Positions 1 to 8,722 of a DNA stretch of 64,000 nucleotides are shown piece after piece. Under the pieces are notes generated by a model, which saw nothing but the letters and a program-made list of their open reading frames with translations, did not search any database and was not told the DNA's origin. The stretch covers positions 2,170,001-2,234,000 of the forward strand of contig NZ_CP071321.1 in the NCBI RefSeq assembly GCF_017309585.1. The letters run 5' to 3'. A program made the position numbers and the translations under genes. Positions within the stretch are counted from its first letter, which is position 1. The number at the start of each line of letters is the position of its first letter. The stretch comes from Nitrogeniibacter aestuarii (lineage in GTDB: Bacteria > Pseudomonadota > Gammaproteobacteria > Burkholderiales > Rhodocyclaceae).

Positions 1-1
1 C

Positions 2-3000
2 GCTGCGGTGCAGGCGACTGCACGCGCGCTGACCTTTCAGAACACCATTGATGACCCGGCAGCCGGCGTGCGCCAGCTCTCCATGACCTTGACCGATGGT
101 GACGGCGGCACCAGCACACCCACGACCATCGATATCAACGTGATTCCGGTGAACGATGCACCCACGATCTCGTCCAATGGAGGTGGGGCGTCGGCGGCTG
201 TGAACGTGACCGAAAACCAGAGTGCTGTCACCACCGTCACCGCCACCGATCCAGAGGCCGCGGATGTGCTGACCTACACCCTGGCAGGTGGCGCCGATCA
301 GTCACTGTTCTCGATCAACAGCAGCACGGGTGTGCTCACTTTCAACAGTGCGCCGAATTACGAATCTCCGGCCGACGCCGACACCAACAACGTCTATGAA
401 GTGACCGTCCAGGTCTCTGACGGCAACGGCGGCACGGACACCCAGGCGATCAGCGTGACGGTTACGAATGTGAACGAGACGCCGACCCTGGTGAGCCTGT
501 CCAACAGCACCGTGGCGGAGAACACCGACACCAGTGCCGGCTACAGCGTTGGCAGCCTGAGCACGACCGACCCGGATGCCGGCGACAGCTTCACCTACAC
601 GATCGTTGGCGGTGCCGATCAGGCCGTGTTCAGCATCGGCGGCGCCGGTTCGAACGAACTGATCCTCACCGACGGCACGCTCGACTTCGAAACCCAGTCG
701 AGCTACAGCGTGATCGTACGCAGCACCGATGCCGGAGGCCTCACGCGTGACGAGACCTTCACCGTCACGGTGACTGACCTGAACGAAGCCCCGGGCTTCA
801 CCAGCAGCCCGGTGACCGGTGCCACAGAAGACGCCGCGTACAGCTACAGCATCACCACCACCGATCCGGACAGCGGCGCATCGCTGACGATCACGGCCAC
901 CACGCTGCCGAGCTGGCTGACGCTCACCGACAACGGGGACGGCACTGCCACCCTGAGCGGCACGCCGACGAACAGCGAAGTGGGTAACCACAACGTGGTG
1001 CTGCAGGTTTCGGACGGCTCGCTGACCGACAGCCAGAGCTACACCGTCACGGTATCCAACACCAACGATGCCCCGACGATCACCAGCGGTGCCACGACCA
1101 ACGCGGCCGAGAATCAGACGGGCGCCACGACAGTCACCGCGTCCGATGTGGACGTGGGCGACACGCTCTCATACTCGATCATCGGCGGAGCCGATCAGGC
1201 GCTGTTCTCGATCAACAGCAGCGCGGGTGTGCTCACCTTCAACAGTGCCCCGAATTACGAATCTCCCTCCGACGCCGACACCAACAACGTCTATGAAGTG
1301 ACCGTCCAGGTCTCTGACGGCAACGGCGGCACGGACACCCAGGCGATCAGCGTGACGGTTACGAATGTGAACGAGACGCCGACCCTGGTGAGCCTGTCTA
1401 ACAGCTCCGTGGTTGAGAACACCGACACCAGTGCTGGCTACAGCGTTGGCAGCCCCAACACCACTGATCCGGACGCAGGCGACAGCTTCACCTACACCGT
1501 GGTCGGCGGCGCCGATCAGGCCGTGTTCAGCATCGGAGGGCCCGGTGCGAACGAACTGATCCTCACCGACGGCACACTCGACTTCGAAACCCAGTCGAGT
1601 TACCAGGTGATCGTACGCAGCACCGATGCCGGCGGCCTCACGCACGACGAAACCTTCACCGTCACGGTCAGCGACCTGAACGAAGCACCAAGCTTCACCA
1701 GTAGCCCGGTAACCGGCGCGACGGAAGAGGTCATTTACAGTCACACCTTGACCGCATCGGACCCGGACGCCGGAGCCAGTCTGAGCTACAGCGCCACGAC
1801 ACTGCCGGACTGGTTGTCCCTGACAGATCACGGTGACGGAACCGCCACGTTGTCAGGCACGCCGCAAAACGAAGATGTGGGCATCCACGATGTGGTCGTG
1901 GTGGTGTCCGATGGCAGCCTGACCGACACTCAGAGTTTTGCCATCACCGTGGCCAACACGAACGACGCGCCGCAGATTGTGTCTGTTACCGGTCCCGTCA
2001 ATGGCAGCTTTACCGCCGGTCTGATTGGCTGGACAGCGACCGGGGATGTGGACAGCAATGCGGGCGAAGCGCGCTTCGGCCAACTGGGCGGTGCGCCAGG
2101 CGTGGTCTCCCAGAGTTTCAGCACCCAGGTCGGGCAGACCTATTACGTGGCTTTCGATTTTGGCGACCGCAGCCTGACCGAGTCGCAATCCATTCGCGTG
2201 CAGGTTGACGGTAGCGGGGCGCTCTTTGATGCCGAGTACGTCTCTGGCGTGGCAGACAACACAATGCAGACGTATGTCTTCAAGTTCGTCGCCGACAGTA
2301 CGAGCACCACACTGAGCTTTACCGATACATCGAGCACACATGCCGGGGTGAGGGGCTATCTGGACAATGTCGTGCTCGCCAAGACCTCGGCGCCCGATGC
2401 GTATGCGATGGCGGCAGAGAACCAGACCGCCGTCACGACGATCAGCGCACTCGACGAGGATCTTGGCGATACCGTGGGCTACAGTATTGTCGGCGGAGCC
2501 GATCAGGCGTTGTTCTCGATCAACAGCAGCACGGGTGTGCTCACCTTCAACAGTGCCCCGAATTACGAATCTCCGGCCGACGCCGACACCAACAACGTCT
2601 ATGAAGTGACGGTCCGGGTCTCCGACGGCAACGGCGGCACGGACACCCAGGCGATCAGCGTCACGGTCACCAACGTGAACGAGACGCCGACGCTGGTGAG
2701 CTTGTCGAACAGCACCGTGGCGGAGAACACCGACACCAGCGGTGGCTACAGCGTCGGCAGCCTCAGCACGACCGACCCGGATGCCGGCGACAGCTTCACC
2801 TACACCATCGTTGGCGGTGCCGATCAGGCCGTGTTCAGCATCGGCGGCGTCGGTTCGAACGAACTGATCCTCACCGACGGCACGCTCGACTTCGAAACCC
2901 AGTCCAGTTACAGCGTGATCGTCCGCAGCACCGATGCCGGTGGCCTCACGCGTGACGAGACCTTCACGATCACGGTCACCGACCTGAACGAAGCACCGAG

Positions 3001-5155
3001 CTTCACCAGCAGTCCGGTGACGGCTGCGACGGAAGACGCCGCGTACAGCTACAGCATCACCACCACCGATCCGGACAGCGGCGCATCGCTGACGATCACG
3101 GCCACCACGTTGCCGGGCTGGCTCACGCTCACCGATAACGGCGACGGCACCGCCACCCTCAGTGGCACGCCCACGAACAGTGAAGTGGGCGACCACAACG
3201 TGGTGCTGCAGGTTTCGGACGGATCACTGACCGACAGCCAGAGCTACACCATCACGGTATCCAACACCAACGACGCTCCGACCATCACCAGCGGTGCCAC
3301 GGCCAACGCGGCCGAGAATCAGACGGGGGCCACGACGGTCACCGCGTCCGATGTGGATGTGGGCGACACGCTCACCTACTCGATCATCGGCGGGGCCGAT
3401 CAGGCGTTGTTCTCGATCAACAGCAGCACGGGTGTGCTCACCTTCCAGAGCGCGCCTGATTTCGAAGCCCCGGCCGACGCCGACACCAACAACGTCTATG
3501 AAGTGACCGTCCAGGTCTCAGACGGCAACGGCGGCACCGACACCCAGGCGATCAGCGTGACGGTCACCAACGTGAACGAGACGCCGACCCTGGTGAGCCT
3601 GTCGAATGCCACTGTGGCGGAGAACACCGACACCAGTGCCGGTTACAGCGTCGGCACTCTGAGCACGACCGACCCGGACGCGAGCGACAGCTTCACCTAT
3701 ACTGTAGTGGGTGGCGCCGATCAGGCGGTGTTCAGCATCGGCGGTGCGGGTTCGAACGAACTGATCCTCACCGACGGCACACTCGACTTCGAAACCCAGT
3801 CGAGCTACAGCGTGATTGTGCGCAGCACCGATGCCGGCGGCCTCACGCTTGACGAAACCTTCACCGTCACGGTCACCGACCTGAACGAAGCGCCGAGCTT
3901 CACCAGCAGCCCAGTGACCGGTGCCACAGAAGACGCCGCGTACAGCTACAGCATCACCACCACCGATCCTGACAGCGGCGCAACGTTGACGATCACGGCC
4001 ACCACGCTGCCAAGCTGGCTGACGTTCACCGACAACGGGGATGGCACCGCCACGCTGAGCGGTACGCCCACGAATAGCGAAGTGGGCAACCACAACGTGG
4101 TGCTACAGGTTTCGGACGGATCACTGGCCGACAGCCAGAGCTACACGATCACGGTCTCCAACACCAACGATGCCCCCGTCATTACCTCCAATGGGGGTGG
4201 TGATGCCGCCATTGTCCGCATTGGTGATCCGAGCCAGTCGATCACCACCGTGACCGCCACGGATGCGGATGCTGGCGACGTCTTGAGCTTCGAGATTCTG
4301 GGCGGTGCCGATGCCCGCCTGTTCGTGCTCGATCCCAGTTCAGGCGCGCTGCGTTTTACCGGTGGCGCCAGTATTCAGCCGGGGAGCGATGCCAATGGCG
4401 ATAACGTCTTCGATGTAGTGGTCGGCGTGCGTGACACGGTCGGCAACACGGATACGCAAACACTGAGTATCCGGCTTGACGTCGTGCTTGCGCCCGAGCC
4501 GCCTGTCGCACCACCGACGGCCCTCCCGCCGCCAGTGGCGCCACCCACGGTGACCGTGCCGGAATCTCTTGAAGACGCTGCGTCCGACCAGACCGACGAT
4601 GACGAGACTGCGCGCGAAGGCGGTGACGCCGAATCGAGCGATGGCGGCGTTGCCGAGTCGATGACGCCAAGGGGGGACGATCTCTCCGAAGAGCAGGCGA
4701 TTCGTGTCGAAGTGTCGGCACCGAGGCCGGTACTGCGGATCGACGTGGCCGAAGTGAATCTCCCGGACCAGAGCGTTTCTCAGTACGACGTGCGTTTGCT
4801 CAACGTGTCGGTGGCGCCTCTGATGACGCCTGCAGGCGTGCTGAGCTTGCCTGATCAACAGGTGACCCTTGCCCCAGAAGTGCAGGCACAGATTGAGGCG
4901 TCGGGCGAGGATGCGCGCCTGTCGCTGGTTGAAGTGGGTGTGTCAGGTTCGGTGTTGACCGTCGGGGTGATCTGGTGGGCGACACGTGTGGGCAGTCTGG
5001 TGGGGGCCATGGTGGCGACCGTGCCGGCGTGGCGCAGCATCGACCCGATGCCGATCGTGCGTGATACTAAGGAGAGCGTTGCGGCTGCAGAAGATGACGA
5101 TGAGCCCGCCGCCGAGACCGGGCAGGGCGAGAAAACGCCGGAGACGGACCTTTGA
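2..5155 (+). CDS. Giant cadherin-repeat surface protein, 5' partial
   Basis: The reading frame is open to the left edge, so the N-terminus lies outside the window; about 1717 residues are visible. Most of it is a chain of cadherin-like and dystroglycan/putative-Ig beta-sandwich domains, recognisable by repeated NDAP linkers, DPDAG calcium-type acidic motifs and VSDGNGG strands. Three domains form a super-unit of about 300 residues, present four times, plus one terminal cadherin domain. After residue ~1500 come a Pro-rich stretch, an acidic linker, a folded segment, a hydrophobic membrane segment (nt ~4945-5020, containing WWATR) and a short acidic cytoplasmic-type tail. No RTX C-terminus is visible. 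The stop overlaps the next gene by 4 bases. The likely role is calcium-stabilised cell-surface adhesion (inference); function unproven. Confidence 0.85.
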   Translation, partial: AAVQATARALTFQNTIDDPAAGVRQLSMTLTDGDGGTSTPTTIDINVIPVNDAPTISSNGGGASAAVNVTENQSAVTTVTATDPEAADVLTYTLAGGADQSLFSINSSTGVLTFNSAPNYESPADADTNNVYEVTVQVSDGNGGTDTQAISVTVTNVNETPTLVSLSNSTVAENTDTSAGYSVGSLSTTDPDAGDSFTYTIVGGADQAVFSIGGAGSNELILTDGTLDFETQSSYSVIVRSTDAGGLTRDETFTVTVTDLNEAPGFTSSPVTGATEDAAYSYSITTTDPDSGASLTITATTLPSWLTLTDNGDGTATLSGTPTNSEVGNHNVVLQVSDGSLTDSQSYTVTVSNTNDAPTITSGATTNAAENQTGATTVTASDVDVGDTLSYSIIGGADQALFSINSSAGVLTFNSAPNYESPSDADTNNVYEVTVQVSDGNGGTDTQAISVTVTNVNETPTLVSLSNSSVVENTDTSAGYSVGSPNTTDPDAGDSFTYTVVGGADQAVFSIGGPGANELILTDGTLDFETQSSYQVIVRSTDAGGLTHDETFTVTVSDLNEAPSFTSSPVTGATEEVIYSHTLTASDPDAGASLSYSATTLPDWLSLTDHGDGTATLSGTPQNEDVGIHDVVVVVSDGSLTDTQSFAITVANTNDAPQIVSVTGPVNGSFTAGLIGWTATGDVDSNAGEARFGQLGGAPGVVSQSFSTQVGQTYYVAFDFGDRSLTESQSIRVQVDGSGALFDAEYVSGVADNTMQTYVFKFVADSTSTTLSFTDTSSTHAGVRGYLDNVVLAKTSAPDAYAMAAENQTAVTTISALDEDLGDTVGYSIVGGADQALFSINSSTGVLTFNSAPNYESPADADTNNVYEVTVRVSDGNGGTDTQAISVTVTNVNETPTLVSLSNSTVAENTDTSGGYSVGSLSTTDPDAGDSFTYTIVGGADQAVFSIGGVGSNELILTDGTLDFETQSSYSVIVRSTDAGGLTRDETFTITVTDLNEAPSFTSSPVTAATEDAAYSYSITTTDPDSGASLTITATTLPGWLTLTDNGDGTATLSGTPTNSEVGDHNVVLQVSDGSLTDSQSYTITVSNTNDAPTITSGATANAAENQTGATTVTASDVDVGDTLTYSIIGGADQALFSINSSTGVLTFQSAPDFEAPADADTNNVYEVTVQVSDGNGGTDTQAISVTVTNVNETPTLVSLSNATVAENTDTSAGYSVGTLSTTDPDASDSFTYTVVGGADQAVFSIGGAGSNELILTDGTLDFETQSSYSVIVRSTDAGGLTLDETFTVTVTDLNEAPSFTSSPVTGATEDAAYSYSITTTDPDSGATLTITATTLPSWLTFTDNGDGTATLSGTPTNSEVGNHNVVLQVSDGSLADSQSYTITVSNTNDAPVITSNGGGDAAIVRIGDPSQSITTVTATDADAGDVLSFEILGGADARLFVLDPSSGALRFTGGASIQPGSDANGDNVFDVVVGVRDTVGNTDTQTLSIRLDVVLAPEPPVAPPTALPPPVAPPTVTVPESLEDAASDQTDDDETAREGGDAESSDGGVAESMTPRGDDLSEEQAIRVEVSAPRPVLRIDVAEVNLPDQSVSQYDVRLLNVSVAPLMTPAGVLSLPDQQVTLAPEVQAQIEASGEDARLSLVEVGVSGSVLTVGVIWWATRVGSLVGAMVATVPAWRSIDPMPIVRDTKESVAAAEDDDEPAAETGQGEKTPETDL
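152..4165 (+). repeat. Four ~0.9 kb intragenic super-repeats
   Basis: Taking the NDAP-encoding motif as anchor, units start at 152, 1064, 1961 and 3269, and a fifth, partial unit starts at 4166. Units 1, 2 and 4 are 912, 897 and 897 bases long. Unit 3 is 1308 bases because it carries an insert. Each unit codes for cadherin A, cadherin B and a dystroglycan-type domain. Long stretches are almost identical at DNA level between units (for example around 1195-1265, 2500-2575 and 3405-3450), which points to recent duplication or gene conversion. Confidence 0.9.
1985..2400 (+). other. Inserted non-cadherin beta-sandwich domain
   Basis: About 137 residues interrupt the third super-unit. The segment starts with an N-G-S-F...GW motif and ends with an LDNV motif, the pattern of DUF642 / galactose-binding-like jelly-roll domains. 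It replaces the normal start of the first cadherin domain; the regular repeat resumes at the AENQ motif near 2413. Sugar or matrix binding is an inference from fold resemblance only. Confidence 0.55.
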
Positions 5156-6690
5156 ATTTCCGCCGTTTTCTCCCGGGGCCGGTCTTTCGCCTGGCATTGG
5201 GTGTCGTCACCCTGTTGCTGTGTCTGCTCATGGCGCTGGATCTGCTTGTCGGTCTGATGCCGGATCGTTATGACGAGGCGGTGAGAATCCGGACGCGTAT
5301 TGCCGAATCACTGGCTATTCAGCTCACGGCCCTCATGCAGAACGAAAGTCCGCAGGCCATGACCTCCATGCTGCGTGAGCTGCTCGAACGGGATGATGAG
5401 CTGCAGTCGCTCGCCTTGCGGCGTGCCGACGGCAAACTGTTGGCCCAGGCAGGCCCTCACGACGAACTGTGGAATCTCGCCCCGGACGCGCCGTCGACCA
5501 TCACCGATGTGCGCGTACCGCTGAACGCCAACCGTCTGCCGTGGGGGGATGTGGAACTGACGTTCTCACCCATACACCCGACCACCGTCGCCGGCTGGCT
5601 GCAGGATCCACTGGTGCGCGCGCTGGGTATCGTGGGTATCACCGGGGTGACGCTGATGTATCTCTATCTGCGTCGCGCACTTCAGTATCTCGACCCGGGT
5701 TCCGCGGTGCCGCCACGGGTTCGTGCCGCGTTCGATACCCTCCGCGAAGGGGTGATGCTACTTGATGCCGAGGACCGTGTGGTGCTGACCAACCGGGCAT
5801 TCAGCCAGATCCATCCGGCGGCACAGAAGGTGGACATCGGGACGCCAGTCAAATCGCTTGCCTGGCTCACCAAGAACCTGGGGCCGAAAACCGAGGACTG
5901 GCCCTGGCGCCTGGTGGCACGAACACGCGAAAAGATGGACGAGACACTGTTCGAAATTCCCATGCCGGACGACGAGCCACCCCGGCGCGTGGTGCTCAAT
6001 GCGTCGCCCATACTCGACGGTGACGGCCGCTACCGGGCGTGCATGGTGTCGCTTGCCGATGTGTCGATGCTTCACCAGGCCAATGAGCAATTGCTGCAAA
6101 CCATTCAGGCGCTGGATGAGTCGAGCGAAAAAATCCGCCAGCAGAACGATGAACTCAAGCGCCTGGCGACCAGCGATCCACTGACCGGATGCATGAACCG
6201 TCGCGCCTTCTATGAGCATCTGTCGAGCGTCATGACCAAGGCGAACGCTACGGGCGCGCCGGTCGGTTGCATCATGACCGATATCGACCACTTCAAGAAC
6301 TTCAACGATACCTATGGGCACGCGGTGGGCGATCAGGTGCTGGTCGGGGTTTCGAACGCGCTCAAACACGGCATCCGCGAACAGGACTTGCTGTGTCGTT
6401 ATGGCGGCGAGGAGTTCTGCCTGATCATGCCGGGGCTTGATCTCGACGGCACGGCGGCAGTGGCGGAGCGGTTGCGCAAGTCGATCGAGGAGATGGCGGG
6501 CTCGAGTCTTCGCACGACGGGAAGGTTGAAGGTGACGTCCAGCTTCGGGGTGTCGCAATTGGCGGCCGGCAGCCTCGATGAGGGCGACATGATCCAGCGC
6601 GCCGACGCTGCGCTTTACGAGGCTAAGCGTGGCGGACGCAACAGGGTGGCGACCGAAGGTCAGGTGACGCCCGAGTCACTCGCCAAGTAG
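5152..6690 (+). CDS. Membrane diguanylate cyclase (PAS-GGDEF)
   Basis: This 512-residue protein should make c-di-GMP from two GTP at the inner membrane. It has a membrane helix at ~11-36, a periplasmic sensor of ~120 residues, a second helix at ~156-173, a PAS-like domain (~190-305), a coiled-coil linker (~306-340) and a GGDEF domain (~340-500). The active-site motif is GGEEF (418-422). An RxxD inhibitory site (409-412) lies exactly five residues before it, so product inhibition is expected. The TTG start overlaps the stop of the cadherin gene by 4 bases, implying translational coupling and a shared operon. Confidence 0.93.
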   Translation: MNFRRFLPGPVFRLALGVVTLLLCLLMALDLLVGLMPDRYDEAVRIRTRIAESLAIQLTALMQNESPQAMTSMLRELLERDDELQSLALRRADGKLLAQAGPHDELWNLAPDAPSTITDVRVPLNANRLPWGDVELTFSPIHPTTVAGWLQDPLVRALGIVGITGVTLMYLYLRRALQYLDPGSAVPPRVRAAFDTLREGVMLLDAEDRVVLTNRAFSQIHPAAQKVDIGTPVKSLAWLTKNLGPKTEDWPWRLVARTREKMDETLFEIPMPDDEPPRRVVLNASPILDGDGRYRACMVSLADVSMLHQANEQLLQTIQALDESSEKIRQQNDELKRLATSDPLTGCMNRRAFYEHLSSVMTKANATGAPVGCIMTDIDHFKNFNDTYGHAVGDQVLVGVSNALKHGIREQDLLCRYGGEEFCLIMPGLDLDGTAAVAERLRKSIEEMAGSSLRTTGRLKVTSSFGVSQLAAGSLDEGDMIQRADAALYEAKRGGRNRVATEGQVTPESLAK

Positions 6691-6713
6691 TCTGCCGCAG
6701 CAACAACGAAAAA

Positions 6714-6740
6714 GGCCGCTCAAGCGGCCATTTGTCTTTT
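6714..6740 (+). terminator. Intrinsic terminator after diguanylate cyclase
   Basis: A GGCCGC stem with TCAA loop (6714-6729) is preceded by an A-run and followed by a T-rich tract (6731-6741). It lies 23 bases after the stop codon and could also serve the convergent HDOD gene. Confidence 0.8.
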
Positions 6741-6772
6741 TGATTCAGTCGGTTTAAGACCGCCTGAAGGGC

Positions 6773-7627
6773 TCAGCTGGCGTATTTAGGAAAGAACATG
6801 GCGGCGACAGCGGCCAGGTTGAGTTCGGCCTCTTCCCGGATCTGGACAATGCTCTCGGGTTCAATCTCCAGCTGCGCCCAGATGCCGGAGGGCACGCGGG
6901 GCAGAATGGCGTCGCTTGGTTCGCCCAGGCGCTCGACCTCTGCGATGCGGTTGGCCAGAAACAGGATGGCCGCTTCGAAACTGTATTCCCCTGCCAGCGG
7001 CGGGTGATGTTGACCGCCCGTGACTGAAGCGAAATTCGCGGGCAGGCGCCAGCGTTCGAGCAGGGCGCAGCACACTTCGGCATCGTCGGCGCCCACAGTC
7101 CGTTTCTCCACCTCATGGAGTGGCTCCCCGGTGTCGTCGGCAATCTTCTGCGCAGCCACGGCCAGTTTAGGCACGGTGAGATACATGATCATGTGGCCCA
7201 GCGATGCGAGCAGGCCGATCACGAACATGCGCTCGGCATCGAGCAGGCCGCAGCGACGGGCGATCACGCGGGCAGAGAGCCCGCGCAACACGCCAAGGCG
7301 CCAGAACATGCGCATGTTCATGTACTTGCTGTCGACCTCGTCGAAGATCTCGCTCACCGACATGGCCAGCACCAGGTCGTGCAGTTGCTGCATGCCCAGA
7401 AGCTGCACCGCGCGCATGACGTTGTCGATCCGCCCGCCAAAGCCGTACAGCGGACTGTTCACCACCTTGAGGACGCGACCGCTGATGGCCGCATCGTGCG
7501 AGACAAGGCGGGTCACTTCCGGCAAGGAACCGTCTTCTGATTCGAGCTGGTCGCGAATCTTGAGGTAGATCGCGGGCAGCGTGTTCAGATGGTCGTGGGA
7601 GGCAACGATTTCTTGAGCACTGTGCAT
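6773..7627 (-). CDS. HDOD-domain signalling protein
   Basis: The 284-residue product is almost entirely an HDOD domain, an HD-superfamily fold without the complete metal-binding HD dyad, usually found in bacterial signalling proteins. Typical elements are the N-terminal LPAIYLKIRDQL helix, the SG(R)VLKVVNSPLYGF core and the GLLASLGHM helix. The frame is open upstream to about 7999, but the start at 7627 (MHSAQEI) is chosen because the upstream part is low-complexity out-of-phase sequence overlapping the CDF gene. It is last in a minus-strand run after the PilZ-like and CDF genes. Its partner is unknown. Confidence 0.85.
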   Translation of the reverse strand: MHSAQEIVASHDHLNTLPAIYLKIRDQLESEDGSLPEVTRLVSHDAAISGRVLKVVNSPLYGFGGRIDNVMRAVQLLGMQQLHDLVLAMSVSEIFDEVDSKYMNMRMFWRLGVLRGLSARVIARRCGLLDAERMFVIGLLASLGHMIMYLTVPKLAVAAQKIADDTGEPLHEVEKRTVGADDAEVCCALLERWRLPANFASVTGGQHHPPLAGEYSFEAAILFLANRIAEVERLGEPSDAILPRVPSGIWAQLEIEPESIVQIREEAELNLAAVAAMFFPKYAS

Positions 7628-7730
7628 GGGTGCGATTTCGTGTTCGGGCAATACCGTTCTATCGACCCGGGCGACACTGGACTTTAGGGGTGTCACAGAC
7701 TTTTGCCCGAGGGGCCCTCGCGCAGCCTGC

Positions 7731-8654
7731 TCACCACTTTCGTTGAAATACCAGTGGCATGGTTTCCGGGGTCTCCGGTTGCAGGGTGCTGTGGTCGATG
7801 TCGAACTGTGCGTCGAGCATGTGCCTGACCTTCGGCAGGACCTGTGTCCAGTCGGCATCGGGGCGAATGACCAGATGTGCGGACAGGGCGATGCGGTTGT
7901 TGCCAAGGCTCCAGATATGCAGGTCATGAACCGACGCCACGCCATCGACCCCGGCCATGGCGGCGCCGACAGTCTCAAGCGAGTGGGAGTCGGGCACACC
8001 GTCGAGCAAGGTGGTGAACACCTGACGCAGCAGATTGCTCGTTGAGGCCAGAATGAGCCCGCAGATCAGCATGGAGAGCAGGGGGTCGATGGGCATCCAG
8101 CCGGTCCATTGAACCACCAGGCCGGAGGCCAGTGCAGCCACCGAACCGAGCAGATCACCGATGACATGAATCAGCGCGGCGCGGGTGTTGAGATCTTCAC
8201 CACCACGGCTCAGCAGCCAGGCAGCCCCCAGGTTGATCACCAGACCGATGATCGCCACCACGGTGACCGTCTCGCCCGCAACCGCCTGGGGCTCGATCAA
8301 TCGCTCCACCGCGTGCCAGCAGATCGCGACGATCACCACCAGCATCAGCACGCCATTGGCGAGCGCGGCCAACGCTTCGATACGCCCGAGGCCGTAACTG
8401 AGTCGCGCACTCGGCGGGCGCTTGGACAACCACGCAGCGACGGCCGCCAGACCAAGCGCGAAGCTGTCGGTGAGCATGTGACCGGCATCGCCCAGCAGCG
8501 CGAGCGAGCCGGCGAACCAGCCCGCAATGGCCTCGACGAAAGCAAAACCGAGAGTGAGGGTGAGGGCAAGCAGGAGGACGCGGCCGCGGGCATTGGCGCC
8601 GTGGGCGTGGGCGCCATGCGCATGACCGCCGTGAGAGTGAGCGTGGTGAGCCAT
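7731..8654 (-). CDS. CDF-family cation efflux transporter
   Basis: A 307-residue cation diffusion facilitator, expected to exchange cytoplasmic Zn2+ (or Co2+/Cd2+/Fe2+) for protons across the inner membrane. The N-terminus carries a His-rich metal-binding stretch (alternating H-A-H-G over the first ~24 residues), followed by six predicted membrane helices with the LLGDAGHMLTDS motif of metal site A and a later HVIGDLLGS motif, then a cytoplasmic beta-alpha dimerisation domain. The start at 8654 is set by the MAHHAHSHG sequence; the longer upstream frame is spurious. The closest named relatives are CzcD/ZitB; the metal cannot be fixed from sequence. Confidence 0.93.
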   Translation of the reverse strand: MAHHAHSHGGHAHGAHAHGANARGRVLLLALTLTLGFAFVEAIAGWFAGSLALLGDAGHMLTDSFALGLAAVAAWLSKRPPSARLSYGLGRIEALAALANGVLMLVVIVAICWHAVERLIEPQAVAGETVTVVAIIGLVINLGAAWLLSRGGEDLNTRAALIHVIGDLLGSVAALASGLVVQWTGWMPIDPLLSMLICGLILASTSNLLRQVFTTLLDGVPDSHSLETVGAAMAGVDGVASVHDLHIWSLGNNRIALSAHLVIRPDADWTQVLPKVRHMLDAQFDIDHSTLQPETPETMPLVFQRKW

Positions 8655-8722
8655 CGAGAATGCGAATGTGTTGCGTAGCTGCCATCGTAGCGCGTGGCAG
8701 TGCGCAACGGCTACTGCGCCAC

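Noticed and set aside
302..4093. Long minus-strand frames opposite the cadherin repeats
   Set aside because: They repeat with the cadherin units and merely reflect the reverse complement of the repeats.
152..4165. Possible tandem array or CRISPR-like repeat
   Set aside because: The repeats are 900 bases, in frame, and code for cadherin domains; there are no short repeats with spacers.
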